From assembly GCA_014904985.1 (NCBI GenBank), contig MU129012.1:144738-208737 (forward strand): 64,000 bases of DNA, read 5' to 3'. Positions 55,715 through 64,000 of the stretch are shown here, piece after piece. Under the pieces are notes generated by a model, which was not told the DNA's origin, made no database searches, and saw only the letters and a program-made list of their open reading frames with translations. The translations under genes were made by a program, and so were the position numbers. Origin of the DNA: Hydnum rufescens UP504. Its lineage: Eukaryota > Basidiomycota > Agaricomycetes > Cantharellales > Hydnaceae. The first letter of the stretch is position 1, and every line of letters starts with the position of its first letter.

Positions 55715-57110
55715 TGCCACACCCACTTCGGCGGGTGTGTGGCTCTGTATTTGAGGTCACCTCGTTGTATTGGTTGCGAATAGTTGAGAGTTAGGGTCTT
55801 GGGTGGCTGCGCGCATGCCTGTATTTCGCCCAGGCCTTGTCCGTGGATTCTTTGGACAGGGGTTTTGCAGAGTGAGAAATCTAAATAGTGCGTATGTTAG
55901 TTTTAAAAAATAACAAAAGCAACACCAAAAGAGCAGCCGGGCTGCTCTTTTGGTGTTGTTGTACACCCCGTAATAAAAAACACATACTAATATTGCCACA
56001 CACCCGCCGAAGCAGGTGTGTGGCACCGTACTTGTTTCATCATATGGGTTGTGGGTACTCGAGAGTCAGGGTCTTGGGTGGCTGCGCACTCCTGTGTTTT
56101 GTGGTGTGTTGTCTGTGCATTCTCCAGGTTGGGTTTCGTGGAGGGAGAAAGAACCTAGAGTAATTAAATACATTAGTAAAAAAAATAACACAAGCAACAC
56201 CAAAAGAGCAGCTGGTGCTGCTCTTTTGGCATTGTAATACACCCATAATTTTAAAAAATGGACCTAATACACCACTGAAGTGGGTGTGTGGCACCGTACT
56301 TGATTTGTCATTGTAGGGGTTGGGGATATGCAAGGGTTGAGGTCCTGGGTGACTGCGCACACGCCATATTTCGCCCGGGCCTTGTCCGCGGATTCTTTGG
56401 ATGGGGTTTCGCAGAGCTAGAAACCTAGAATAGTGTGTATGTTAGTTTAAAAAATAACAAAAGCAACACCAAAAGAGCAGCCGGGGCTGCTCTTTTGGCA
56501 TCGTCGTACACCCATAATAAAAAAACACATACCTAATATTGCCACACACCCGCCAAAGCAGGTGTGTTGTGCATACTCATTTCATCATCATATGGGTTGT
56601 GGGCACTCGAGAGTCAGGGTCTTGGGTGGCTGCGCACTCCTGTATTTCGTGGTGCATTGTCTGTGCATTCTCCGGATCGGGTTTCGCAGAGGGAGAAAGA
56701 ACCTAGAATAATTAAATATGTTAGTAAAAAAAATACCATCAGCAATGCCAAAAGAGCAGCTGGTGCTCTTTTGGCATCGTAATACACCCCATAATTTAAA
56801 AAAACTGACCTAATACACCCACTGAAGTGGGTGTGGCACCGTACTTGATTCGTTGTTGTAGGGTTGAGGATACACGAAGGTTGAGGTCTTGGGTGGCTGC
56901 GCACACCCCATATTTCACCCTCGGCACATAATTCGACTGGGTTTCGCGGAGGGAGAAAGGATCTAGAATAACAAATTTGTTAGTAAAAAAAACAACAACA
57001 CAAGCAATGCCAAAAGAGCAGCTGTTGCTGCTCTTTTGGTGTCACTGTACACCCCAGATAAAAAACTTACCTAATAGTGCCACACACCCGCTGCAGCAGG
57101 TGTGTGGCAC
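55715..57110 (-). repeat. Hairpin-intron array 9, five H units, minus orientation
   Basis: H near 55,924, 56,198, 56,468, 56,746 (shortened) and 57,009. P near 55,718, 55,997, 56,272 (partial), 56,542, 56,817 and 57,080. Period about 275 bp. Exon cores are shared with array 7 (GGGTGGCTGCGCAC, CGTATTTCGC). CpG sites are partly retained. Confidence 0.93.
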
Positions 57111-57111
57111 C

Positions 57112-57415
57112 ATCTCATGCTTGCTTCAGGTGGCCTTAGTAGAGTAGAATCGGACGAGATTCAACACCAGTGATTGCTGGTCTCAAAGAAGCACCAAGTA
57201 GGGGCAGTACAAGGCTCATATAAATAGATAATAGATAGCTACACATAGAATACTAAATAATACATATTTAGTATTATTCTATGTGTATCTATTATCTATT
57301 TATATGAGCCTTGTACTGCCCCTACTTGGTGCTTTTTTGAGGCCGGCAATCGCCGGCATTGAATCTCGTCTGATTCTACTCTACTAAGGCCACCTGAAGC
57401 AAGCACAAGATGGTG
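57112..57415. repeat. Central palindrome of element E5
   Basis: Arms of about 150 bp around 57,262 (GAATACTAAATAATACATATTTAGTATTATTC). The arms differ by transitions at CpG sites, for example CAATCGCCGGCATTGAATC on the right against an arm with TG/CA on the left. This is consistent with originally identical arms that have started to decay. Confidence 0.9.
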
Positions 57416-59835
57416 CCACACACCGCCGCAGCAGGTGTGTGGCACTATTAGGTAAGTTTTTTATCTGGGGCATACGGTGACGCCAAAAGAGCAGCAACAG
57501 CTGCTCTTCTGGCGTTGCTTGTGTTATTTTTTTTTACTAACAAATTCGTTATTCTAGATCCTCTCTCCCTCTGCGAAATCCCAGCGAAATTATGTGCAGA
57601 CAAGGCCCAGAGCGAAATATGGGGGTGCATGCAGCCACCCAGCACTTCAACCCAACCCCTACAACGACGAATCAAATACAGTGCCACAGGGACTTTGGTG
57701 TGTATTAGGTCAGTTTTTTTAAATTACAGGGTGTATTGTGATGCCAAAAGAGCAGCACCAGCTGCTCTTTTGGCGTTGCTTATGGTATTTTTTTTTACTA
57801 ACATATTTAATTATTCTAGGTTCTTTCTCCCTCCATGAAACCCGATCCGGAGAATGCACAGACAATGCACCACGAAATACAGGAGTGCGCAGCCACCCAA
57901 GACCCCAACTCTCAAGTGCCCACAACCCACATGACGACAAAATGAGTACGGCGCCACACATATGGATGCCTTTGGTCTGGTTTAAACCTTGGGAACCTGG
58001 GTTTAAACCTAAACCAGACCCAGGTCTGGTTCCATTGGGGTCAGGTTTCATTCAATTTCCTCTGGTCTGGTTTAGGTTTTTCCCTTGCCCTGAATCAAAA
58101 ACCTGGTTCAAACCCAGGTTTAAACCTGAACCTGAAAGGTAGGGTGTACCTTCCAGTCTATGTACTTTCACCCTTATTTCCCCACATATTATCATTATCA
58201 TCCTTCTATACATTCAATTCCAGAAGTAAACCTAGCAATTTGCACCCAGTACTGTAATTTCAGAGTCAAAAGTTGCATGACTCGGGAATCTAATGGGGTA
58301 ATCTGTGCAGGTTACAAAGCACATGGCTCTGGGACCAAATCTGGAGATTTGCACAGGTTACTGTAACTCAGTCTAGGGTCACATGACACAATTTAGTTAG
58401 CTAAGTTCCATCCCGTGGAGATATGTAAGCAGAAAATTGATGTGAAGGAGGGGTGTGAATGAGATATGAATGGAAAATGGGATGCAAAGGAAGTGGTCAA
58501 TGAAAAGACTCACAGAGAGAGTCCAGATAGTCTGTAGTACTTACTAAAATGTTTTGCTTCTCCTATATCTCAGGTTTCAGGTTTAAACCTGGTTTAAACC
58601 CAAACCAAACCACTCTGGAACCAAACCTCAGGTCAGGTTCAGGTTTTTCCCTCATGGGTGATTTCAGGTTCAGGTCTGGTTTAGGTTTTGCCCAAATTGG
58701 CAAAAACCGAACCAAAACCGAACCTAGGCATCCCTAGCCACACACCCGCTTTGGTGGGTGTGTGGCAATATTAGGTATGTGTTTTTTTATTATGGGGTGT
58801 ACGATGATGCCAAAAGAGCAGCCCCGGCTGCTCTTTTGGCGTTGCTTTTGTTATTTTTTTTAAACTAACATACACGCTATTCTAGGTTTTCTCACTCTGC
58901 AAAACCCCCATCCAAAGAATCCATGGACAAGGCCCGGGCAAAATATGGGTGTGCGCGCAGCCACCCAGGACCTCAACCCTCGTGTATCCCCAACCCCTAC
59001 AATGACGAATCAAGTATAGCGCCACACACCCACTTTGGTGGGTGTATTAGGTCCGTTTTTTAAAATTATGGGATGTATTACAATGCCAAAAGAGCAGCAC
59101 CAGCTGCTCTTTTGGCATTGCTTGTGTTATTTTTTTTTACTAATGTATTTAATTACTCTAGGTTCTTTCTCCCTCCGTGAAACCCAACCTGGAGAATGCA
59201 CAGACAATGCACCATGAAACACAGGAGTGCACAGCCACCCAAGACCCCGACTCTCGAGTACCCACAACCCATATGATGAAACAAGTACAGTGCCACACAC
59301 CCGCTTTGGCGGGTGTGTGGCAATATTAGGTATGTGTTTTTTTATTATGGGGTGTACAACAACACCAAAAGAGCAGCCCCGGCTGCTCTTTTGGTGTTGC
59401 TTTTGTTATTTTTTTAAAACTAACATATGCACTATTCTAGATTTTCTCACTCCACAAAACCCCTGTCCAAAGAATCCATGGAGAAGGCCCGGGTGAAATA
59501 TGGGCATGCGCGCAGCCACCCAAGACCCTAACTCTCAACTATTTGCAACCAATACAATGAGGTGGCCTCAAATACGGAGCCACACACCTGCTTCGGCGGG
59601 TGTGTGGCAATATTAGGTGTGTGTTTGTTTTTATTACAGTGTGTACCATGGTGCCAAAAGAGCAGCACTAGCTGCTCTTTTGGCATTGCTTGTGTTCTTT
59701 TTTTTTTACTAACATATTTATTATTATAGGTCCTCTCTCCCTCCGCACAACCCCACCTGAAGAATGCCACCCAAGACCCCAACCCTGAGTATCAACGATG
59801 AAATACATATGGTGCCACACCCACTTCGGTGGGTG
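57416..59835 (+). repeat. Hairpin-intron array 10, six H units, plus orientation
   Basis: P near 57,416, 57,690 (partial), 57,950 (split by a transposon, resumes at 58,737), 59,020, 59,293, 59,579 and 59,814. H near 57,482, 57,742, 58,808, 59,082, 59,364 and 59,652. In the best unit the intron-like module is 59,330-59,440 (111 nt): donor GTATGT, H at 59,364-59,399, CTAAC at 59,420-59,424 and TAG at the end. Neighbouring exon-like segments are 168 and 176 nt, so frame is not conserved between units. Confidence 0.95.
57961..58736. mobile_element. hAT-like miniature element, 776 bp, inside a P palindrome
   Basis: Ends TATGGATGCC...GGCATCCCTA with the 8-bp duplication GCCACACA (57,953-57,960 and 58,737-58,744). 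The outer parts are degenerate GGTTTAAACC/AACCTGAACC runs. The interior (58,140-58,560) is unique AT-rich sequence. The target is the left half of a P palindrome. Confidence 0.88.
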
Positions 59836-60151
59836 TGGCAACATTCAGTTACATTTTATATTATGGTGCTCTTTTGTTGAATTTTTTTTCCTTACTAATG
59901 TAAATGTGTCTATAATAATAATTAATTAATTAATAAATAATTGGTTACCTAACAGTGGACAGGAGATATGAATTTTGATGTTGAGATGATACTTACAGCC
60001 TCTGGTGGTTTCAAAACCTGCCTGCATATTCCCGGGGATGGCGGGTTCTTGGCAGGTTTTAGGCACGGGTCCACATTGGTACTCCCACCCCACGGGGATT
60101 TCCCCCATGGGGTCAAAACCCGCGGGTTTTGAAACCCCATGCAATAGCCTA

Positions 60152-60575
60152 GTTACCAATAAGGGGGGGGGTATAACCAGCAAGGGGAGGGGGAGTGTTA
60201 CCAATAAAGGGGGGGGGTATAACCAGCAAGGGGAGGGGGAGTGTTACCAATAAAGGGAGGGGGTATAACCAGCAAGGGGAGGGGGAGTGTTACCAATAAA
60301 GGGGGGGGTATAACCAGCAAGGGGAGGGGGAGTGTTACCAATGAAGGGGGGGTATAACCAGCAAGGGAAGGGGGAGTGCTACCAATAAGGGGTGGGGTAT
60401 AACCAGCAAGGGGAGGGGGAGTGTTACCAATAAGGAGGGAGGGTATAACCAGCAAGGGAATGGGGTGTGTTACCAATAAGGGGGGGGGTATTACCAGCAA
60501 GGGAGGGGGTGTTACCAGGAAGAGGGGGTTGTTGCCAGCAGGGGGGTGGGTTGTATCAGCAAGGAGGGGGGGGCA
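60152..60575. repeat. G-rich minisatellite, right part
   Basis: Units of about 43 bp made of GGTATAACCAGCAAGGGGAG and GTGTTACCAATAAAGGGGGG halves, at least nine copies. Same strand and motif as 54,660-55,062, so both are one tract split by the E5 insertion. Confidence 0.9.
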
Positions 60576-61562
60576 CTGGATGAGAATATGAGCATATTCT
60601 GTAGAGTGCATATGGGGAGCATTGTCTTGATTCCACATCTGAATTTGACATCCTCAGAAACAAGTGTATTGGCCCCAGAGTCCCAAATGCTATTCTAATA
60701 TGAATTTCCATTTAAAATACCTTGATGAAATGCATTTCAATTTGGCATAATCAATGTGGTTATCTCATGAAAATACAGATTATATCATTTTTTAAATGCA
60801 GGCATACAGACTTATGGCTGTTAGTGAGAGAAAAACTTAATAGGGGGTCAGGGGATCCTGAGCTATATACTGTACATCATGTGGATTATATAATCAAGAT
60901 GAGACTGATCCAATCCCAACAGCAGAGGACAGGTCTCAATCAGAATAGGAAAAAAGTCCACCAGGAACAAATGAAAAAAAAGAGTGGCAGGGTTGGTTAC
61001 ATAAGGGATATCTGCACTGGCAGTACAAAGGAATGGAGGGTGTGCATGTGATAGGTGAAGATCAGGTGTAACAGCATCATGGGTTATGGGTGCAGGTCAG
61101 CCACAATACAGTCAGGTAACTTTTTCAGGGTACTACAGGTATGGTTTCAGTTTCAGTTGCAGGTTAACCACAGGGGCCATGGTTGCAGGTTACAGCTTCA
61201 AGTCAATACAGGCTATACTTTCAGATACAGTGTCATGGGGTTGAATATGAGTTTGGGTTTGGTCATGTGATGAATCCACACACATGGTGGGATTCATGGA
61301 CACAAGGAGGGTGGTGCATGCAGCATGGGGACATTAGAGCCAGGGAGACAGGAACACCACTTCACTGTGGGTTAATCTCCAGGTATCACAGAGCTTAATT
61401 GGGGCCCACAGCCTTGGCAAAAGGAAAACTTGATAGGAGATCAGGAGTTCCCAAGCTATATACATCATGTAGATTATGTAATAAAAACAAGATTGATCCA
61501 ATCCTCTCATACTAACAATGGTAGGCTCAAAGCTGGCACCATAGGCTCACAGCAGCCACCTA

Positions 61563-61706
61563 AGGGCCTGTTTGGATACCCCAGAAACATTTCAAAGAAA
61601 TGTGTTTCTCAATATAAAAATGGCAAAACATTTTGGGTCATTTTGCCATTTTTATATTGAGAAATGTGTTTCTTTGAAATGTTTCTGGGGTATCCAAACA
61701 GGCCCT
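61563..61706. mobile_element. 144-bp palindromic miniature element
   Basis: An almost perfect palindrome from AGGGCCTGTTTGGATACCCC to its inverse, centred near 61,635. It lies within the minisatellite at 61,550-61,850. No clear target duplication. Confidence 0.8.
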
Positions 61707-61850
61707 CAGGCAAGGTACAAGCCATGTATGGACAAAGCAGCCAGCTAAGGCAAGAGTACAAGTCATGTATGGACAAAGCAGCCACCTAAGGCAAGAGTAC
61801 CAGCCATGTATGGACAAAGCAGCCACCTAAGGCAAGAGTACAAGCTGGCA
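61707..61850. repeat. Minisatellite with ~46-bp unit
   Basis: Three copies of GTAC(A/C)AG(C/T)CATGTATGGACA then AAGCAGCCA(C/G)CTAAGGCAAGA. A partial unit (GCAGCCACCTAA) lies before the palindromic element, which therefore inserted into the array. Confidence 0.85.
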
Positions 61851-62501
61851 TGCACAGATGACAGCCTTTACTCGTTTGATACAAAGAGAAGAGTTAGATA
61901 CTCCATAGGGACTAGGATAGTACAGAGAATTGAAGGTCTATATATGGCCCGGACACTGGGGGCAACCAATTCTAGACCCCAGAAACCTGCATCTACCAGT
62001 GCGTACTTGCTGGTAGGTTTGTTTGTGATTTGACTTTTCTGAATTTTTCATGTGATTACCTGTTTGCAGTAGGAGCATGACCCCAACATGATTCTGAGTG
62101 GCAAAAAAATATGTGCCTGCCTGATATTGGTGTTGGGAGGGTTCTGTTCATACACTTAGTCAGCACACATGTATAGTTTCTCAGGATGTACCGATTGGGT
62201 CACTCGAAGGAGTGAAATTTTTTTATCATTTCTGACCAATGATGGTTGATCTGGACAACAAACATGATGCTTCAAGATATTCTGAACACCATAACTGGTT
62301 TACTTAGCAAGACAGCTTGATTTAGGCTGATTAGTAGAGGTTCATTACATAGATAGGCAAGTCATGGCTCAAGTCGACTTGAAATCCAAGTCCAGTCCTA
62401 AATTTGGCTTGGCTTTGGTGATAAGCCAAGTCCTTCGGCAGTCACACAGAGTTGCCCAAAAGTCAGCCCAAGTCGAGCCAAGTCGAGTCATGGCAACACT
62501 A

Positions 62502-63040
62502 GATATCAGAACCTTTGTTTGGGAACAGATGTTTGGACCTGGTCCTGATTGATTCAGTACCACCTCCAATAACAAAGAGAGCAATTGTCTTTCTCCTTTT
62601 TTTTAATACATATTCCTTGCAAGACTATTGTTCCAGCCCTAGCTAGGGTGACATTGTCATCACTATGTGTGGTATTATTACCATATCCATTCTTGGAGGC
62701 TGGAGGTGGTTGAGTTCTGTCAACTTCGTGAGCCACACTGTATAGTACATTACATGTCCTTTGCTTTTTTATGGTTCCTTCTGAGCTTTACATTTAGCTC
62801 ACCCTATTTTACAGTTCCCACCAAGGAAAAAGCTACAGTAGTGCATATTACTAGTCACTACTCCCATATACAGCAGCAAGATGATCAACCAATCAGACCC
62901 AGAGCATGTACTGCTGGAAACTGATTTGGTGAACAATGGGTTCATGATCAACCTAGCAACACATTCACTCTTGCCCATCAGGTTTCAGAGTATTTGGGGC
63001 CCTATGGACTAAAATGTCTTGGAAATACAGCTCCTGTATG
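62502..63040. repeat. CpG-depleted continuation of segmental duplication copy B
   Basis: Collinear with 40,784-41,255. Nearly all CpG sites of copy A are TG or CA here (TTCGGG to TTTGGG, TCCCGATTG to TCCTGATTG, GGTCGAGTTCCGTCG to GGTTGAGTTCTGTCA). A 40-bp insertion (near 62,870-62,905) distinguishes the copies. No gene. Confidence 0.88.
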
Positions 63041-63264
63041 AGCTAATCTCTCACAAAGTATTATTGCTCAAAAGAAAAAGGACAGGTTCCCAAAACTAAA
63101 ATGCTGAAATGCCAAATTTTCACCCATGGCAAGAAACAAAAACAAAAGTTGACTGGGCAAGTTTCTATAGGCAGTTTTTGTCAGCTGCCAGAATTCAAAA
63201 ATTTGGGGCCAAAATTCAGATTTCCAATTGCCCAAAATAGAAACCACATGGTCAGTTACTGACC

Positions 63265-63425
63265 CCACTTGGCAACCTGGGCTGTCCTGCCATTGACAAT
63301 GGACTCAACACTAGGTGACACTACAGAAGATGCCAAGTATTCTGTGAAAAGTATTTCTGCAATATCTCATTCAATATTGAGTATTTTTCCCTGCTGTAAA
63401 GTGGAACTGATTGTATTTGGTCATA
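63265..63425. repeat. Decayed relative of the 50,417-51,531 foldback arm
   Basis: GGACTCAACAC...GAAAAGTATTT..GCAATATCTCATTCAATATTGAGTATTTT parallels 50,480-50,585 (GGACTCAACGC...GAAAGTATTTTGATTATATCTCATTGAATATTGAATATTTT), with CpG-type losses. Confidence 0.65.
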
Positions 63426-63729
63426 TGCATCTTCTAATGCCTTTAGAGAGTTATAATTTGAAGATCTGGTTGTGCTGGCTGCCCTGGCCAGGGGAAACCC
63501 CCAAAAAAAGGCTTACATCAGGAAAACCAATTTGCTCCCAAGATTGGACTCATCTCTGAAGGCTTCTGAAGACTTCAAAGATCTTAGAAGACACTTGAGA
63601 TGTGGAAGCTTGGAGAATATATGGATTTAGAGGAAAAGGCTGTTATTGACTGTTGAAGGCATGCATATAGGATCACTTTTACTTGAAAACTGATTGATAT
63701 AAAATGAAGAATTTTTTGCATAACTATTT

Positions 63730-64000
63730 TTACCATTTAACACAGACTTACAAGCACCATCAATAACAGGTGCAAGGGGGGGAGTGAGAAAAGTAATAGA
63801 AGATAGTGGGACAACACCACTGGCATGAATTCCCTTGGCTGTCAGGGCAACACTGCTGTTGAAGCCACAAACAGAAAGAGGAAAGAGATTAATTAACCAC
63901 ACACTATTGCAGTGGGAATCCTGAGTATACACCACACAACAAGGGACACACAAGTCTCGCACCTATCACAGTGGGAATCCTGAGAGATCGAAACTGGTGA
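63730..64000 (-). pseudogene. Possible third, decayed copy of the glycine/FTV-rich protein 3' end
   Basis: The minus strand reads FNSSVALTAKGIHASG...VPLSSITFLTPPLAPVIDGA. It can be aligned with SNSAARFGTSAPWLPAPITI of 51,979-52,879, and the adjacent GATTAATTAA also matches. The similarity is weak, the sequence CpG-poor, and the window ends here. Confidence 0.3.

Larger units (their letters stand above)
55063..60151. mobile_element. Hairpin-array element (E5) inserted into the minisatellite, 5.1 kb
   Basis: Ends TAGGCTATTGCATGGGG...CCCCATGCAATAGCCTA. GTTACCA precedes the left end (55,056-55,062) and follows the right end (60,152-60,158), and minisatellite of the same kind lies on both sides. 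Subterminal zones contain GTCCCCGTGGGG/ACCCCACGGGGAT-type small palindromes. The interior has the symmetric plan minus array, palindrome, plus array. 55,200-55,710 is unique, CpG-poor and without a gene. The terminal repeat differs from E2 and E4, so the array is either carried by different transposon families or this is a composite. Confidence 0.75.
60640..62340. other. hAT element interior, no recognised gene
   Basis: 60,722-61,051 is open for 109 codons (KCISIWHNQCGYLMK...) but resembles nothing known. GGTTA.AG...CAGGT-like short repeats occur at 61,060-61,260, and a related sequence recurs near 61,430-61,500 (ATCAGGAGTTCCCAAGCTATATA compared with 60,850). Confidence 0.4.
54190..62501. mobile_element. 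Non-autonomous hAT-type element, 8.3 kb
   Basis: Ends TAGTGTTGCCA...TGGCAACACTA with an 8-bp duplication GATATCAG (54,182-54,189 and 62,502-62,509). The paralogous copy A shows the uninterrupted site (GGATATCAGAACC at about 40,783-40,795). Subterminal zones contain repeated GAGTC(G/A)AG.C.AAGTC motifs. No transposase was found inside. The interior holds G-rich minisatellites, a 5.1 kb hairpin-array element and AT-rich sequence. It is the same family as the terminus at 34,729. Confidence 0.9.

Overview
This is a repeat-rich fungal genomic window, most likely from an agaricomycete basidiomycete. The evidence is short introns with GT(A/G)(A/T)GT donors and CTAAC branch sites, a degenerate KDZ-superfamily transposase (a family abundant in mushroom-forming fungi), strong CpG depletion of repeats, and host-type genes: a secreted cupredoxin, inositol oxygenase fragments, a UBX-domain relic and tandem membrane glycoproteins. 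The secreted FTV/G-rich protein recalls proteins of Rhizoctonia/Ceratobasidium-like fungi, but no species can be named.

Layout. (1) 1-34,729 is a nest of transposons. The most striking component is a family of foldback elements. Each has a central long palindrome and, on both sides, outward-directed tandem arrays of 170-350 bp units. Every unit looks like a miniature exon plus intron. The exon ends with a palindrome P (CCACACACC...GGTGTGTGG). A donor GTRWGT follows a few bases later. The intron carries a second hairpin H (AGAGCAGC-NNNN-GCTGCTCT) and closes with CTAAC...TAG. I count about 50 H hairpins in ten arrays, and the stems covary. An 18.6 kb KDZ element (12,376-30,994; ~0.55-0.6 kb terminal inverted repeats; 8-bp target duplication) sits inside one such element and itself hosts another (22,058-26,908). 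Solo LTRs and hAT-like miniature elements with clean target duplications are nested further. The right end of a hAT-family element closes this region at 34,729.

(2) 34,730-54,189 is a CpG-rich gene island. It holds a GPI-type cupredoxin, a ~4 kb segmental duplication (36,935-41,255 and 50,205-54,189) carrying a secreted glycine-rich protein, inositol oxygenase remnants and a coiled-coil gene, a broken UBX-domain gene, and two tandem polytopic/extracellular membrane protein genes followed by decayed 159-bp repeats.

(3) 54,190-62,501 is an 8.3 kb non-autonomous hAT-type element. It has an 8-bp duplication, and its empty site is preserved in the paralogous copy at 40.78 kb. It contains G-rich minisatellites that were split by a 5.1 kb hairpin-array element. 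(4) 62,502-64,000 is the continuation of the second duplication copy, now strongly CpG-depleted.

The proposed undescribed system is the hairpin-intron array: a mobile, symmetric, divergently oriented structure of repeated splice-like modules. Its function is unknown. It could be a spliced non-coding transcript, an introner-like amplification, a source of small RNAs or an array of protein-binding palindromes.
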